Source: Dyadobacter sp. CY312 (GTDB lineage: Bacteria; Bacteroidota; Bacteroidia; Cytophagales; Spirosomataceae). Taken from it: 64,000 bases of DNA. The DNA lies in NCBI RefSeq assembly GCF_021390535.1, contig NZ_JAJUXG010000008.1, positions 372,001-436,000 on the forward strand. The letters are read 5' to 3'. The first letter of the stretch is position 1, and every line of letters begins with the position of its first letter. The notes beneath the pieces were generated by a model, which did not search any database, had not been told where the DNA came from, and worked only from the letters and a program-made list of their open reading frames with translations. Below, one piece after another: positions 8,792 through 17,062 of the stretch. The translations under genes and the position numbers were made by a program.

Positions 8792-10915
8792 ATGAGCAGT
8801 TCAAAAGCAAGCCAGTACAAGTATGTAAGTTATTTATGGGATGATGAAAAGGCGGCTTCCCTGGGAGATGATCAGGTTGCACTTCTTCTTTATCGTTCCA
8901 ATTTATTGGGGGCAGACCTTCGTCTGACCAATTATGCTGGTGGAAACACAAGTTGTAAAACAATTGAAAAAGATCCTTTGACAGGTAACGACGTTGAGGT
9001 GATGTGGATCAAAGGTTCAGGTGGTGATATCGGAACGCTGACAAGAAGTGGACTGGCAGGACTGTATCAGGATCGTTTGCATAATCTGAAAAATATTTAT
9101 CGTGGTCTGGAGTTTGAAGATGAAATGGTTGAGCTTTTCAATCACTGTATCTACGATCTGAAATCCAAAGCACCTTCTATTGATACGCCTTTGCATGGCT
9201 TGTTGCCATTCAAACACATTGACCACCTGCACCCGGATGCACTTATTGCTATTGCTGCATCCAAAGAAGGTGAAGCGATTACAAAAGAACTATTCGGTGG
9301 TGAACTGGCGTGGGTGCCTTGGCAGCGTCCTGGTTTCGACCTTGGGTTGAAACTGGAACAGGCTCTGGCAGAAAACCCCGGAATCCGCGGGATCGTATTG
9401 GGCGGTCACGGACTTTTCACATGGGGTGACACTGCTTACGAATCGTATATCAATACGCTTGACACGATTGAAAAAGCCTCGGAATACCTTGCAGCGAACT
9501 ATGGTAAAAGCCGTCCGGTATTTGGTGGAAAACGTGTAGAAAATGAAGCAGGAGAAAAACGTCAGCAAGTTGCTGCCAAATTGGCTCCTTATTTAAGAGG
9601 TTTGGCGTCTGACAAACAAGCGATGGTGGGTCATTTTACAGATGACGAACGCGTACTTGAATTCATTGGTAGCCATGATCTTGATAAACTGGCTCCACTT
9701 GGAACCAGCTGCCCGGATCACTTCCTGCGTACAAAAATCCGTCCGCTGGTATTGGACCTTCCTTTTGAATTGCTTGGTGGTACTGATCAGGAGATTCTTG
9801 ACAAAATCCGTCCGCAGTTTGAAGCATACCGTGTGGATTATCAGGCTTACTACGACCGTTGCAAACATGACAACAGTCCGGCTGTACGTGACCCGAATCC
9901 GGTGATCATTTTGCTTCCAGGTGTAGGTATGTTCTCTTTTGCAAAAGACAAACAAACTGCGCGTGTAGCGGCAGAATTCTATACCAATGCCATCAATGTG
10001 ATGAAGGGCGCTGAGGCGATTTCTTCTTATGTGTCTCTGCCAGAGCAGGAAGCATTTGACATTGAATACTGGCTATTGGAAGAAGCTAAATTGCAGCGTA
10101 TGCCAAAGGAAAAAGCGCTTTCCCGTAAAGTGGCTATCGTTACAGGCGGATCTGGCGGTATTGGCAAAGCCATCGCTCAGAAATTCCTTCAGGAAGGCGC
10201 ATGCGTGGTTATTTCAGATATTGATGATAACGCACTCGCTGAAACTAAGGCGGAATTCGACGCTAAATTTGGCAAAGATTTCTCTGCAACTGCAAATGCA
10301 AACGTATTGGATGCCGATCAGATTAAGGCGGCCCTGGATGTAACGAAATTAAAATTTGGTGGTGTTGATATCGTAGTGAACTGTGCTGGTCTTTCTATTT
10401 CGAAGCCATTGGCAGAAACGACTATCAAGGACTGGGACATTTTGCAAGATGTATTGGTAAAAGGTCAGTTCCTTGTTTCACAGGAATCCGTCGCAATTAT
10501 GCGTCAGCAGGGCTTGGGTGGTGATATTGTGAACATTGCTAGTAAAAATGGATTGGTTTCAGGACCAAATAACGTTGCTTACGGAACAGCGAAAGCTGCT
10601 CAGCAACACATGACGCGCCTTTTGGCAGCCGAACTTGGTCCGGACAAAATTCGTGTCAACGTGGTTAACCCGGATGCCGTTATTTCTGGTAGCAAGATTT
10701 GGGAAAGTGGTTGGGCTGCCGGTCGTGCCAAAGCTTACGGAATCAAAATTGAAGAATTGCCTGCATACTATGCAAAACGTACCGTTCTTGGTGCTGAAAT
10801 CCATACGGAAGACATCGCTAACGGCGTTTTCGTTCTTGTGGGTGGCTTGCTTAGCAAAAGTACTGGTAATGTGATTAACGTTGATGGTGGTGTACCTGCT
10901 GCGTTTGTAAGATAA
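8792..10915 (+). CDS. rhaD: Bifunctional rhamnulose-1-phosphate aldolase / short-chain dehydrogenase
   Basis: Fusion enzyme of 707 residues for L-rhamnose breakdown. The N-terminal class II aldolase part (about 1-420) has the metal-site style motifs LHGLLPFKHIDHLHPDAL and LGGHGLFTWG and would split L-rhamnulose-1-phosphate into DHAP and L-lactaldehyde. The C-terminal SDR domain (about 440-707) has the Rossmann motif TGGSGGIGKA and the catalytic YGTAK and would oxidise lactaldehyde to lactate. This matches the known RhaD/ADH (RhaEW-like) fusion family. It is followed after 57 bp by the rhamnose isomerase, probably in one operon. RhaD is the closest symbol I recognise; rhaE or rhaEW is used elsewhere. 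Confidence 0.93.
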   Translation: MSSSKASQYKYVSYLWDDEKAASLGDDQVALLLYRSNLLGADLRLTNYAGGNTSCKTIEKDPLTGNDVEVMWIKGSGGDIGTLTRSGLAGLYQDRLHNLKNIYRGLEFEDEMVELFNHCIYDLKSKAPSIDTPLHGLLPFKHIDHLHPDALIAIAASKEGEAITKELFGGELAWVPWQRPGFDLGLKLEQALAENPGIRGIVLGGHGLFTWGDTAYESYINTLDTIEKASEYLAANYGKSRPVFGGKRVENEAGEKRQQVAAKLAPYLRGLASDKQAMVGHFTDDERVLEFIGSHDLDKLAPLGTSCPDHFLRTKIRPLVLDLPFELLGGTDQEILDKIRPQFEAYRVDYQAYYDRCKHDNSPAVRDPNPVIILLPGVGMFSFAKDKQTARVAAEFYTNAINVMKGAEAISSYVSLPEQEAFDIEYWLLEEAKLQRMPKEKALSRKVAIVTGGSGGIGKAIAQKFLQEGACVVISDIDDNALAETKAEFDAKFGKDFSATANANVLDADQIKAALDVTKLKFGGVDIVVNCAGLSISKPLAETTIKDWDILQDVLVKGQFLVSQESVAIMRQQGLGGDIVNIASKNGLVSGPNNVAYGTAKAAQQHMTRLLAAELGPDKIRVNVVNPDAVISGSKIWESGWAAGRAKAYGIKIEELPAYYAKRTVLGAEIHTEDIANGVFVLVGGLLSKSTGNVINVDGGVPAAFVR

Positions 10916-10930
10916 TAATTGAATATCCAT

Positions 10931-10967
10931 AGCAGCTGATAGCCAACCGCTAGAAGCCAAAAGCTAA
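10931..10967 (+). repeat. Degenerate 7-nt-phased AGC repeat upstream of rhaI
   Basis: Five consecutive heptamers in phase (AGCTGAT, AGCCAAC, CGCTAGA, AGCCAAA, AGCTAAA) fill most of the 57-bp gap between the aldolase and isomerase genes and end 5 bp before the isomerase ATG. They resemble the perfect GCTAACA array at 48758-48838. Confidence 0.6.
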
Positions 10968-10972
10968 ATATC

Positions 10973-12256
10973 ATGAAAATTGAAAAATATCAGGTTGACC
11001 AGTATAATGACAGCCTTTTTTCCAGACATAATAATCAGTTTGTTTTCTTAAAAGAGCAGCTGGGAGAGCAGGGAATTAATGCAAATGACATTGTAAAACA
11101 ACTTGAAGCGTTTCAGGTTGCGATTCCAAGCTGGGCCTTGGGAACCGGCGGAACTCGTTTTGGCCGTTTTTCAGGTGGCGGAGAACCTCGTTCATTGGAA
11201 GAAAAAATTGAGGATGTTGGTTTGTTGCACGCATTGAACCGTTCAAGTGGTTCTATATCGCTTCACATTCCCTGGGATATACCAAGTCAGGCGCAGTCGG
11301 TTATCAACCTGGCTTCGTCTCTGGATCTGAAATTTGACGCGGTTAATTCCAATACATTTCAGGATCAGAAAGATCAGGAGCATTCTTATAAATTCGGATC
11401 GCTGTCACATGTTGACAAAGCAGTTAGAAAACAGGCTGTTGAGCACAATATTGAAGTGATCAAATATGGTAAGGATCTTGGATCAAAAGCGTTGTCAATC
11501 TGGCTTTCCGATGGTTCTTGCTTTCCTGGACAATCCAATTTTGTAAGATCTTTCCAGAATACACTGGAATCGTTACAGGAAATTTACGCTGCTTTGCCTG
11601 ACGACTGGAAAGTATTTGTAGAATACAAAGCATACGAGCCTAATTTTTATTCAACTGTAATTCAGGATTGGGGAAGTTCATTGCTTTTCTGCCAGAAACT
11701 GGGGGCGAAAGCGGATGTATTGGTTGACCTTGGTCACCATTTGCCCAATGCCAATATTGAACAAATTGTTGCCACGCTGATGATGGAAGGTCGTTTGGCT
11801 GGTTTCCATTTCAACGACTCCAAATATGGCGACGATGACCTGACAGTAGGAAGCATTCGTCCATATATGTTGTTCCTGATCTTCGTTGAGCTTGTTGAAG
11901 GAATGAAACGTGCGGGGAAAGGCAGTGATGGTTATGCATGGATGATCGATGCAAGTCACAACGTGAAAGATCCTTTGGAAGATTTGTTACAGTCTGTTGA
12001 AGCCATTTTGATTGCTCATGCTCAGGCACTTCTTGTTGACAGCAAAAAGCTTGAACAGGCTCGTCAGCAGAATGACGTGGTGCTCGCGCAGCAAATTTTA
12101 CAAAATGCATTCAGAACAGACGTTCGTCCGTTGGTACGTGAATCAATGCGTTTGAGCGGAGGAGCACTTGATCCGGTAGGATTATTTAGAAACCTGAAAG
12201 TTCGCTCAGAACTGATGAATGAAAGAGGAAAAGTGACTGTGGCAACTGGATTGTAA
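10973..12256 (+). CDS. rhaI: L-rhamnose isomerase (RhaI type) / sugar isomerase
   Basis: Interconverts L-rhamnose and L-rhamnulose in the cytosol, the first step of the phosphorylating rhamnose pathway. The protein has 427 residues and matches the Rhizobium/Pseudomonas stutzeri-type isomerase rather than E. coli RhaA. It shows the TIM-barrel metal-site regions DLGHHLPNANIEQI and FHFNDSKYGDDDL and the substrate-region WALGTGGTRFGRF. It follows the fused aldolase/dehydrogenase, which supports the rhamnose assignment. The pathway still needs rhamnulokinase, which is not in this window. The start ATG at 10973 is preceded by the heptamer-like repeat, not by an obvious Shine-Dalgarno sequence. Confidence 0.92.
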   Translation: MKIEKYQVDQYNDSLFSRHNNQFVFLKEQLGEQGINANDIVKQLEAFQVAIPSWALGTGGTRFGRFSGGGEPRSLEEKIEDVGLLHALNRSSGSISLHIPWDIPSQAQSVINLASSLDLKFDAVNSNTFQDQKDQEHSYKFGSLSHVDKAVRKQAVEHNIEVIKYGKDLGSKALSIWLSDGSCFPGQSNFVRSFQNTLESLQEIYAALPDDWKVFVEYKAYEPNFYSTVIQDWGSSLLFCQKLGAKADVLVDLGHHLPNANIEQIVATLMMEGRLAGFHFNDSKYGDDDLTVGSIRPYMLFLIFVELVEGMKRAGKGSDGYAWMIDASHNVKDPLEDLLQSVEAILIAHAQALLVDSKKLEQARQQNDVVLAQQILQNAFRTDVRPLVRESMRLSGGALDPVGLFRNLKVRSELMNERGKVTVATGL

Positions 12257-12276
12257 GATACCAGTTTCAATACATT

Positions 12277-12330
12277 AGGTCTAAGCTGAGTTGGAGTTTC
12301 TTACTTCTACCTGGCTTAGACCTTTCTCTT
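12277..12330. terminator. Shared terminator between rhaI and the GntR regulator
   Basis: Perfect 10-bp inverted repeat AGGTCTAAGC (12277-12286) / GCTTAGACCT (12314-12323), followed by TTCTCTT. It sits between two convergent genes and could serve both, although the 27-nt loop is long. Confidence 0.6.
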
Positions 12331-13348
12331 ACAACGACTTCCTCCTAATCAACGTAAACGGATTTTTGATCAGTGCCTGTTTGCCTTCGTTGATCAATTG
12401 AGCAGCGGTTTTGCCCATGAGTTCGTGGTCGGTTGAGATTGTAGTGATGCCGTCCAGTAATATTTCTTTCAGGGGCGTTTCGTTATAGGAAATTATTCCA
12501 ATGTCCTTTCCTATCACCAATTGCTGTTGCCGGCATTCTTTGATCAGGTTCACGAGGTCATTTTCTTCAATAACTACGTAAGCTGCATTTTTGATTACTT
12601 GGCTGTTTTCATGAAAATCGTAGATGATCTCATGTTCAAAATGGTGCTGAATACAAAAGATCCGGAATCCCTTTATAATCTCTTTCGGATAGGGGATCAT
12701 GGTCGGAAATATCAATATAATCTTTTGATAAACGTTCAGCAGATCAACCGCTTCATTTAACGCGCAGACAATATCTTTCTCAAAATTCTGAAATACAGCC
12801 GAATGTTTTTTGCTTTGAAGGTCCATATCCTTGTCAAGCAGGATCAGTTTTTCAGGCGGAAGTAATTTCAGCACTTCCAGTGCTTCATCTGCTTTTTCAT
12901 AAAAGTGCGGCATGATGACATAATAGTCATATTCACCCAAACTATTCTGGATCAGGTTCCTGAAGATGTTAATATTGGAATGGTGAATGTGAAGATCAAC
13001 CAGTACATTACGCCCCATATTCTCCACAAAGGCGTTGTAAATCTGCTTTTTGTAATTGCTGATTTTGTTAAAAACCAAAAGAATACGGGAGGTATTTTCA
13101 ATGTCGACCCTATTGATAAAATAGCCTTTGCCGCGGGCAGATACAAGTACACCATCTTTGATCAGGTGCTTATATGCCTTCTCAACAGTATCACGAGATA
13201 ATAGATATTCCTCGCTTAACTGATTGATAGATGGTATTTTATCTCCTCTTTTAAGCTTTCCTTTACTGATCGCCAGTAGGAGTGATTTGATAATTTGTAT
13301 GTATTTAGGCGCACTTTCCTTAAACTCGATATCAAACTGTATTTCCAT
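12329..13348 (-). CDS. GntR-family regulator with LacI-type sensor domain
   Basis: Transcription factor of 339 residues. The N-terminal winged helix of the GntR type (about 8-75) has KLKRGDKIPSINQLSEEYLL and SRDTVEKAYKHLIKDG. A periplasmic-binding-protein-like sensor follows, with LLVFNKISNYKKQIYN and GKDIGIISYNETPLKEIL. The arrangement is like B. subtilis AraR and is common for sugar regulators in Bacteroidota. It is convergent with the rhamnose genes and only about 70 bp from the isomerase stop, so control of rhamnose use is the simplest guess (inference). A TTGTAC half-site, part of the AraR-type operator, lies upstream of the aldolase gene near 8699. The effector is not readable. Confidence 0.9.
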   Translation of the reverse strand: MEIQFDIEFKESAPKYIQIIKSLLLAISKGKLKRGDKIPSINQLSEEYLLSRDTVEKAYKHLIKDGVLVSARGKGYFINRVDIENTSRILLVFNKISNYKKQIYNAFVENMGRNVLVDLHIHHSNINIFRNLIQNSLGEYDYYVIMPHFYEKADEALEVLKLLPPEKLILLDKDMDLQSKKHSAVFQNFEKDIVCALNEAVDLLNVYQKIILIFPTMIPYPKEIIKGFRIFCIQHHFEHEIIYDFHENSQVIKNAAYVVIEENDLVNLIKECRQQQLVIGKDIGIISYNETPLKEILLDGITTISTDHELMGKTAAQLINEGKQALIKNPFTLIRRKSL

Positions 13349-13443
13349 TAAATGCTGTAAGATTTAGGAATCGTATTCAAACGCTTTAACAAAGAGTCAA
13401 ACAGATGCCAGAATTACCCGCATAGAAATATCTTTTTAAAATA

Positions 13444-13473
13444 AACCCCACCAGCGTGTTTTCTGGTGGGGTT
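13444..13473 (-). terminator. Terminator of the DUF6600-like gene
   Basis: Perfect 11-bp stem AACCCCACCAG/CTGGTGGGGTT with an 8-nt loop. On the minus strand it is followed by TATTTTAAAAA. It lies 20 bp after the stop of the 13494-14702 gene. Confidence 0.85.
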
Positions 13474-13493
13474 TTAAAATTGACTTAAATGTA

Positions 13494-14702
13494 CTAACGG
13501 GGACCTCTGCTGCTTCTTTCCGAGCGCAAACCGCCACCTGAATTGTCAGATCCGGATTCGGAGCGTGAAGATCTTGGTGCGGAACTTCTTTCGGATGGAG
13601 CTGAACGTACTGCCGGCGATTCTCCGCCATTAATCCGTCCCGAACTTCTGCTTCCCATATCAGCCTGGCGTTCCGATCTTCCGCTGCGTTCGTTGCTCTG
13701 TGAAGGGTTTCGGTATTCCCGGCTTGGTTGTGGAGCACTTGGCGCTGACGGAGCTGATCTGTAAGAATCAGAATTCCCACGGCCGTTGTTTCCTTCTGAA
13801 TAAACATCGCGGTTTGGAGCGGAAGAACGTGATGGACTTTCATAACCCCTGTTACCGTTTTCTGAACCTGACGATCGACCGTTAGACTGATATCTTCCCG
13901 AGTTTCCGCGGTCGGATTCATTGCTGCTTCGGCCATTGTTTGCTGTTCTTCCGTTTTGGCGGTATACCGATCCACTGCGGTCCGGAGCGTCGTATCTGTC
14001 GTAGGGTGATCTTTCTGTAACAACACGACCTCTGCGATTACTGTCAATTTCTCTCACGGGAACACTTCTTCTCGTAACACGTTCAATCTCCTCGCGTCTT
14101 GGTCCGTAAGCATAAGTACGATTGTCGTTTCGGTAGTAATTGTTAATGATCGTGGTCTGGTTGTAAATATGCGTCACGCGATTTCTCGGAGCGCAGTAGT
14201 TGTACCAGTTACGGGTTGCGATGTAACGTTGCGGAACAAACACCCACCAGAACGATGGAATATTGATCGAAATGTTAACGTTCATGCCAGGTCCCAAAGG
14301 AGCCCAGCCATAATATTCACCGCCTGTTCTCCAGTTTACCCAAGCTGGGCCCCATTCATATCCGGGAATCCAGAACCAACCGTTGTAATCATCATATGAC
14401 CAGCGGCCATAGTGGAAAGGAGCCCAGCCCCAGTCGTAATCCGAAACCCAGGTATTACCGTATTCTGTTACCTCCCAGTATCCATTGGTAGAATAGGGTT
14501 GAAAACCTCGTTCTGCATAAGGTGTCCATACAGATCCGTATTGTGGTGAGTTAGTCCAGCGTCCATAAGGAGACAACTCGTTATAGAATGTCTGGAATGA
14601 TATAGAAACACCGGGTTGCGCCTGCACTTTTTCCTGAACCGACAGACCCGCCAAAAGCAGTAGCGCCAGGCCGAAGATCCGAAGTTGATGTATGGTGTTC
14701 AT
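13494..14702 (-). CDS. Secreted Trp/Tyr-rich DUF6600-like protein with disordered Arg/Ser tail
   Basis: Function unknown; 402 residues. A signal peptide (ends near KVQAQ) is followed by repeated aromatic motifs: YGRWTNSPQYGSVWTPY, WGWAPFHYGRW, YNGWFWIPGYEWGPAWV and YYGWAPLGPG (residues about 40-160). These fit the DUF6600 family. The C-terminal half (about 215-402) is low-complexity, rich in Ser, Arg, Gly and Asn, and likely disordered (for example RSERQADMGSRSSGR). The tail also leaves a long overlapping open frame (13436-14047), which I treat as a compositional shadow. The protein is probably periplasmic or surface-exposed. No operon partner: the neighbour on one side is convergent-free and on the other divergent. 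Confidence 0.85.
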   Translation of the reverse strand: MNTIHQLRIFGLALLLLAGLSVQEKVQAQPGVSISFQTFYNELSPYGRWTNSPQYGSVWTPYAERGFQPYSTNGYWEVTEYGNTWVSDYDWGWAPFHYGRWSYDDYNGWFWIPGYEWGPAWVNWRTGGEYYGWAPLGPGMNVNISINIPSFWWVFVPQRYIATRNWYNYCAPRNRVTHIYNQTTIINNYYRNDNRTYAYGPRREEIERVTRRSVPVREIDSNRRGRVVTERSPYDRYDAPDRSGSVYRQNGRTANNGRSSNESDRGNSGRYQSNGRSSGSENGNRGYESPSRSSAPNRDVYSEGNNGRGNSDSYRSAPSAPSAPQPSREYRNPSQSNERSGRSERQADMGSRSSGRINGGESPAVRSAPSERSSAPRSSRSESGSDNSGGGLRSERSSRGPR

Positions 14703-15089
14703 AGCTATAAGAATTAATTGTTTTCTAAAATTAAAATCGACGGTTTGACTATCTTTTTTGTGCTTGGTTTAACGACCTTTGTAAGGTGTATAAATGGATA
14801 TGTTCTGCTGATTAACGATGTTTATTGTTATTAAATGGTTGCAAGAAAGCGTTCTTTTATTTTAAATATTTAATAATCAATGGATTGTATTCTGGTTCTG
14901 CGTCTGAATGTATGAGTTGGTTTCGTTGCAAAGACATTTATAAAGCGAAATTCCCCCATCTGTGCGTATAACTATTAACAATCCTTAACATAAGCAGTTG
15001 TTTAGCCAGTGCGATAAAGAAATTCATCAGGCTGTTGCCAATAGCTGACGGCTCATAGCCGGCAGCTAATTACATATTAACCTATACAA
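14703..15089. other. 387-bp intergenic region, no gene seen
   Basis: AT-rich spacer between two divergently transcribed genes, so it should hold both promoters. I find no convincing ORF, tRNA or terminator. The only clear structure is the heptamer-phased repeat at 15043-15070 just before arfB. Confidence 0.6.
15043..15070 (+). repeat. Degenerate 7-nt-phased AGC repeat upstream of arfB
   Basis: Four in-phase heptamers AGCTGAC, GGCTCAT, AGCCGGC and AGCTAAT lie 20 bp before the arfB ATG. Unit length and core (AGCY) match the tracts at 10931-10967 and 48758-48838. Confidence 0.6.
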
Positions 15090-15497
15090 ATGATTAATCC
15101 CGAAACACTTCATTCAGAACTTGTTTTCCAAACTGCAAGAAGCGGTGGGAGCGGAGGGCAGAATGTTAATAAAGTGGAGACGAAAGTGGAGCTCCGGTTT
15201 GATGTCAAAAACTCGGCTTTGCTCAGTGATGACCAGAAAGAATTGTTGTACGTAAAACTGGCTTCTCGTATGACAAATGATAAAGTGCTGATTTTGTATC
15301 ACCAGACAGAACGTTCGCAATTAGCTAACAAAGACAAAGTAATTGCCAAGTTTAATGAATTGATTCAAAAAGCATTTACTGTACAGAAGAAACGCAGGGC
15401 AACGAGACCTACGTTAGCTTCTAAGACGGAACGTCTGCAAACCAAACAGCGTAATGCCATTGTAAAATCGCTGCGCAGAAAACCATCCGAAGATTAA
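15090..15497 (+). CDS. arfB: Peptidyl-tRNA hydrolase ArfB (ribosome rescue factor)
   Basis: Rescues ribosomes stalled on non-stop mRNA by hydrolysing peptidyl-tRNA in the A site. The 135-residue protein has the release-factor catalytic loop ARSGGSGGQNVNKVETKVE with GGQ near residue 22-24. A short alpha/beta domain and a basic C-terminal tail follow (KKRRATRPTLASKTERL, KSLRRKP); that tail is known in ArfB/YaeJ to enter the mRNA channel. Length and lack of a class I codon-recognition domain separate it from RF1/RF2. The MFS gene begins 21 bp downstream, so the two may be cotranscribed. Confidence 0.93.
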   Translation: MINPETLHSELVFQTARSGGSGGQNVNKVETKVELRFDVKNSALLSDDQKELLYVKLASRMTNDKVLILYHQTERSQLANKDKVIAKFNELIQKAFTVQKKRRATRPTLASKTERLQTKQRNAIVKSLRRKPSED

Positions 15498-15518
15498 AAC
15501 AAGAATTCTTGATCCTAT

Positions 15519-16754
15519 ATGAATTCACTATCTACTTCACCTGTTCGTTCCGTTGTCAGTTTGCCGGTCATTGTAGCGTCGCTCGGCTATTTTGTCGATG
15601 TCTACGATTTGCTTCTTTTCAATATTGTGAGGGTTCCCAGCTTAAAGGATCTGGGGCTTTCGGATGAGGAAATTTCGGTGATAGGTTCGCACATTTACAA
15701 CTGGCAACAAGCGGGGCTCCTTATTGGTGGTTTTCTCTGGGGGATTCTTGGAGATAAAATGGGGCGCCGATCCGTGTTGTTCGGATCCATACTTACCTAC
15801 TCACTGGCAAACGTTGCATGCGGTTTCACCAGTAATGTTGAGGTGTATTCCATACTTAGATTTATAGCAGGCTTTGGCCTTGCGGGCGAGCTCGGAGCCG
15901 GGATAACGCTCATAGCCGAAATTTTGCCAAAGGAATTACGTGGGTACGGAGCGTCTGTGGTAGCAAGTGTGGGATTGGCCGGAGCCATTGCTGCGTTCTT
16001 TGCCGTCAAGTTAACCGATTGGCGAACGGCCTATTTCATCGGCGGAGGCATGGGGCTTATTTTACTTGCTCTTCGGGTAAATGTGCTGGAATCCATCATT
16101 TTTGATTTGAGTATCAAGAAAAGAAAAACAAACAAAGTGCAATGGTGGACCATCTTCACAAATCCATCGCGACTTGTACGCTACATCCGTTGCATGGGAA
16201 TTGGCCTACCTACTTATATGGTCATCGGAATTTACGCCACATTTGGAAATGAGTTTGCCAAAGCGCTGGGTATTCAGGAAGAAGTGCAGGCGGGAACCTG
16301 CGTTTTGTACACTTACATGGGTATTGTTACCGGTGATTTTTTCAGCGGGTTTTTAAGTCAATGGCTTCGATCACGGAAACAGGCGATCCTGTGGATGATG
16401 CTCATGACACTTGGCGGCACTATCTGGCTCATTCACGGAGGTATTCAAACCGCATCAACTTTGTATGTATGTTACGCGTGGTTAGGCTTTTCCATCGGCT
16501 ACATTGCCATGTTCCTGACAACAACTGCCGAGCAATTTGGAACAAACCTCCGCGCAACGGTCACCACATCTATTGCGAACAATGTACGTGCAACGGTGCT
16601 CATTACCTTGCCACTCTTCCAGTTCTTAAAACCAGAGTGGGGTGTTTTAAAATCTGGCGCAACCGTGGGCGGTATCTGTTTTCTACTGGCACTAATGTCT
16701 CTATGGAAAATGGAAGAGACCTATGGTAAGGATCTGGATTACGAAGAGTCTTAG
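15519..16754 (+). CDS. MFS transporter
   Basis: Inner-membrane major facilitator of 411 residues with about 12 hydrophobic helices. Typical MFS loops are present: GGFLWGILGDKMGRRSVLFGS after TM2 and RFIAGFGLAGELGAGITLIAEILPKELRGYG around TM4-5. The family signature fits metabolite:H+ symporters (shikimate, dicarboxylate or sugar-acid type), but the substrate cannot be stated. It starts 21 bp after arfB. No degradative genes adjoin it; the downstream region is a repeat patch. Confidence 0.88.
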   Translation: MNSLSTSPVRSVVSLPVIVASLGYFVDVYDLLLFNIVRVPSLKDLGLSDEEISVIGSHIYNWQQAGLLIGGFLWGILGDKMGRRSVLFGSILTYSLANVACGFTSNVEVYSILRFIAGFGLAGELGAGITLIAEILPKELRGYGASVVASVGLAGAIAAFFAVKLTDWRTAYFIGGGMGLILLALRVNVLESIIFDLSIKKRKTNKVQWWTIFTNPSRLVRYIRCMGIGLPTYMVIGIYATFGNEFAKALGIQEEVQAGTCVLYTYMGIVTGDFFSGFLSQWLRSRKQAILWMMLMTLGGTIWLIHGGIQTASTLYVCYAWLGFSIGYIAMFLTTTAEQFGTNLRATVTTSIANNVRATVLITLPLFQFLKPEWGVLKSGATVGGICFLLALMSLWKMEETYGKDLDYEES

Positions 16755-17062
16755 TTGTGATTTTATTGCATGTCTCCGGCATTTGTATTCCATTGGATCA
16801 TTTGTATTTCTACCAATGTTACATGCCTAAGGCATTATCTTCTTAAATCTTCAAATCCCTGAAAGATGCAATGTGGATAGATTCAAACATATACATGATC
16901 TAAATCCGTGGACATGTACCGAGTACATGCCTCTGGGATTGCATCACAAATTCCCTCCAATTTCAACCCTCAAATCCCAGAGGGATGAAATATCCTTAGA
17001 ATAAAGCGGAAGCCCTACGTTGTCAAATCCCGTAGGGATGTAACAACAGATCATCAATAAAC
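16755..17062. repeat. Cluster of six REP-like imperfect palindromes
   Basis: The 308-bp gap between the MFS gene and the FAD/Fe-S gene is filled by diverged copies of one motif, roughly TTACATCCCTAAGGGATTTG. Copies lie at about 16767-16787, 16801-16838, 16852-16876, 16923-16945, 16971-16994 and 17024-17044; the last two are inverted relative to the second and fourth. The best copies contain perfect cores ATCCC-AGA-GGGAT and ATCCC-GTA-GGGAT. No open frame of interest is present. Confidence 0.7.

Noticed and set aside
13436..14047. 203-codon open frame on the minus strand inside the DUF6600-like gene
   Set aside because: It overlaps the low-complexity tail in another frame. The 402-residue frame has a signal peptide, known motifs and a terminator directly after it.
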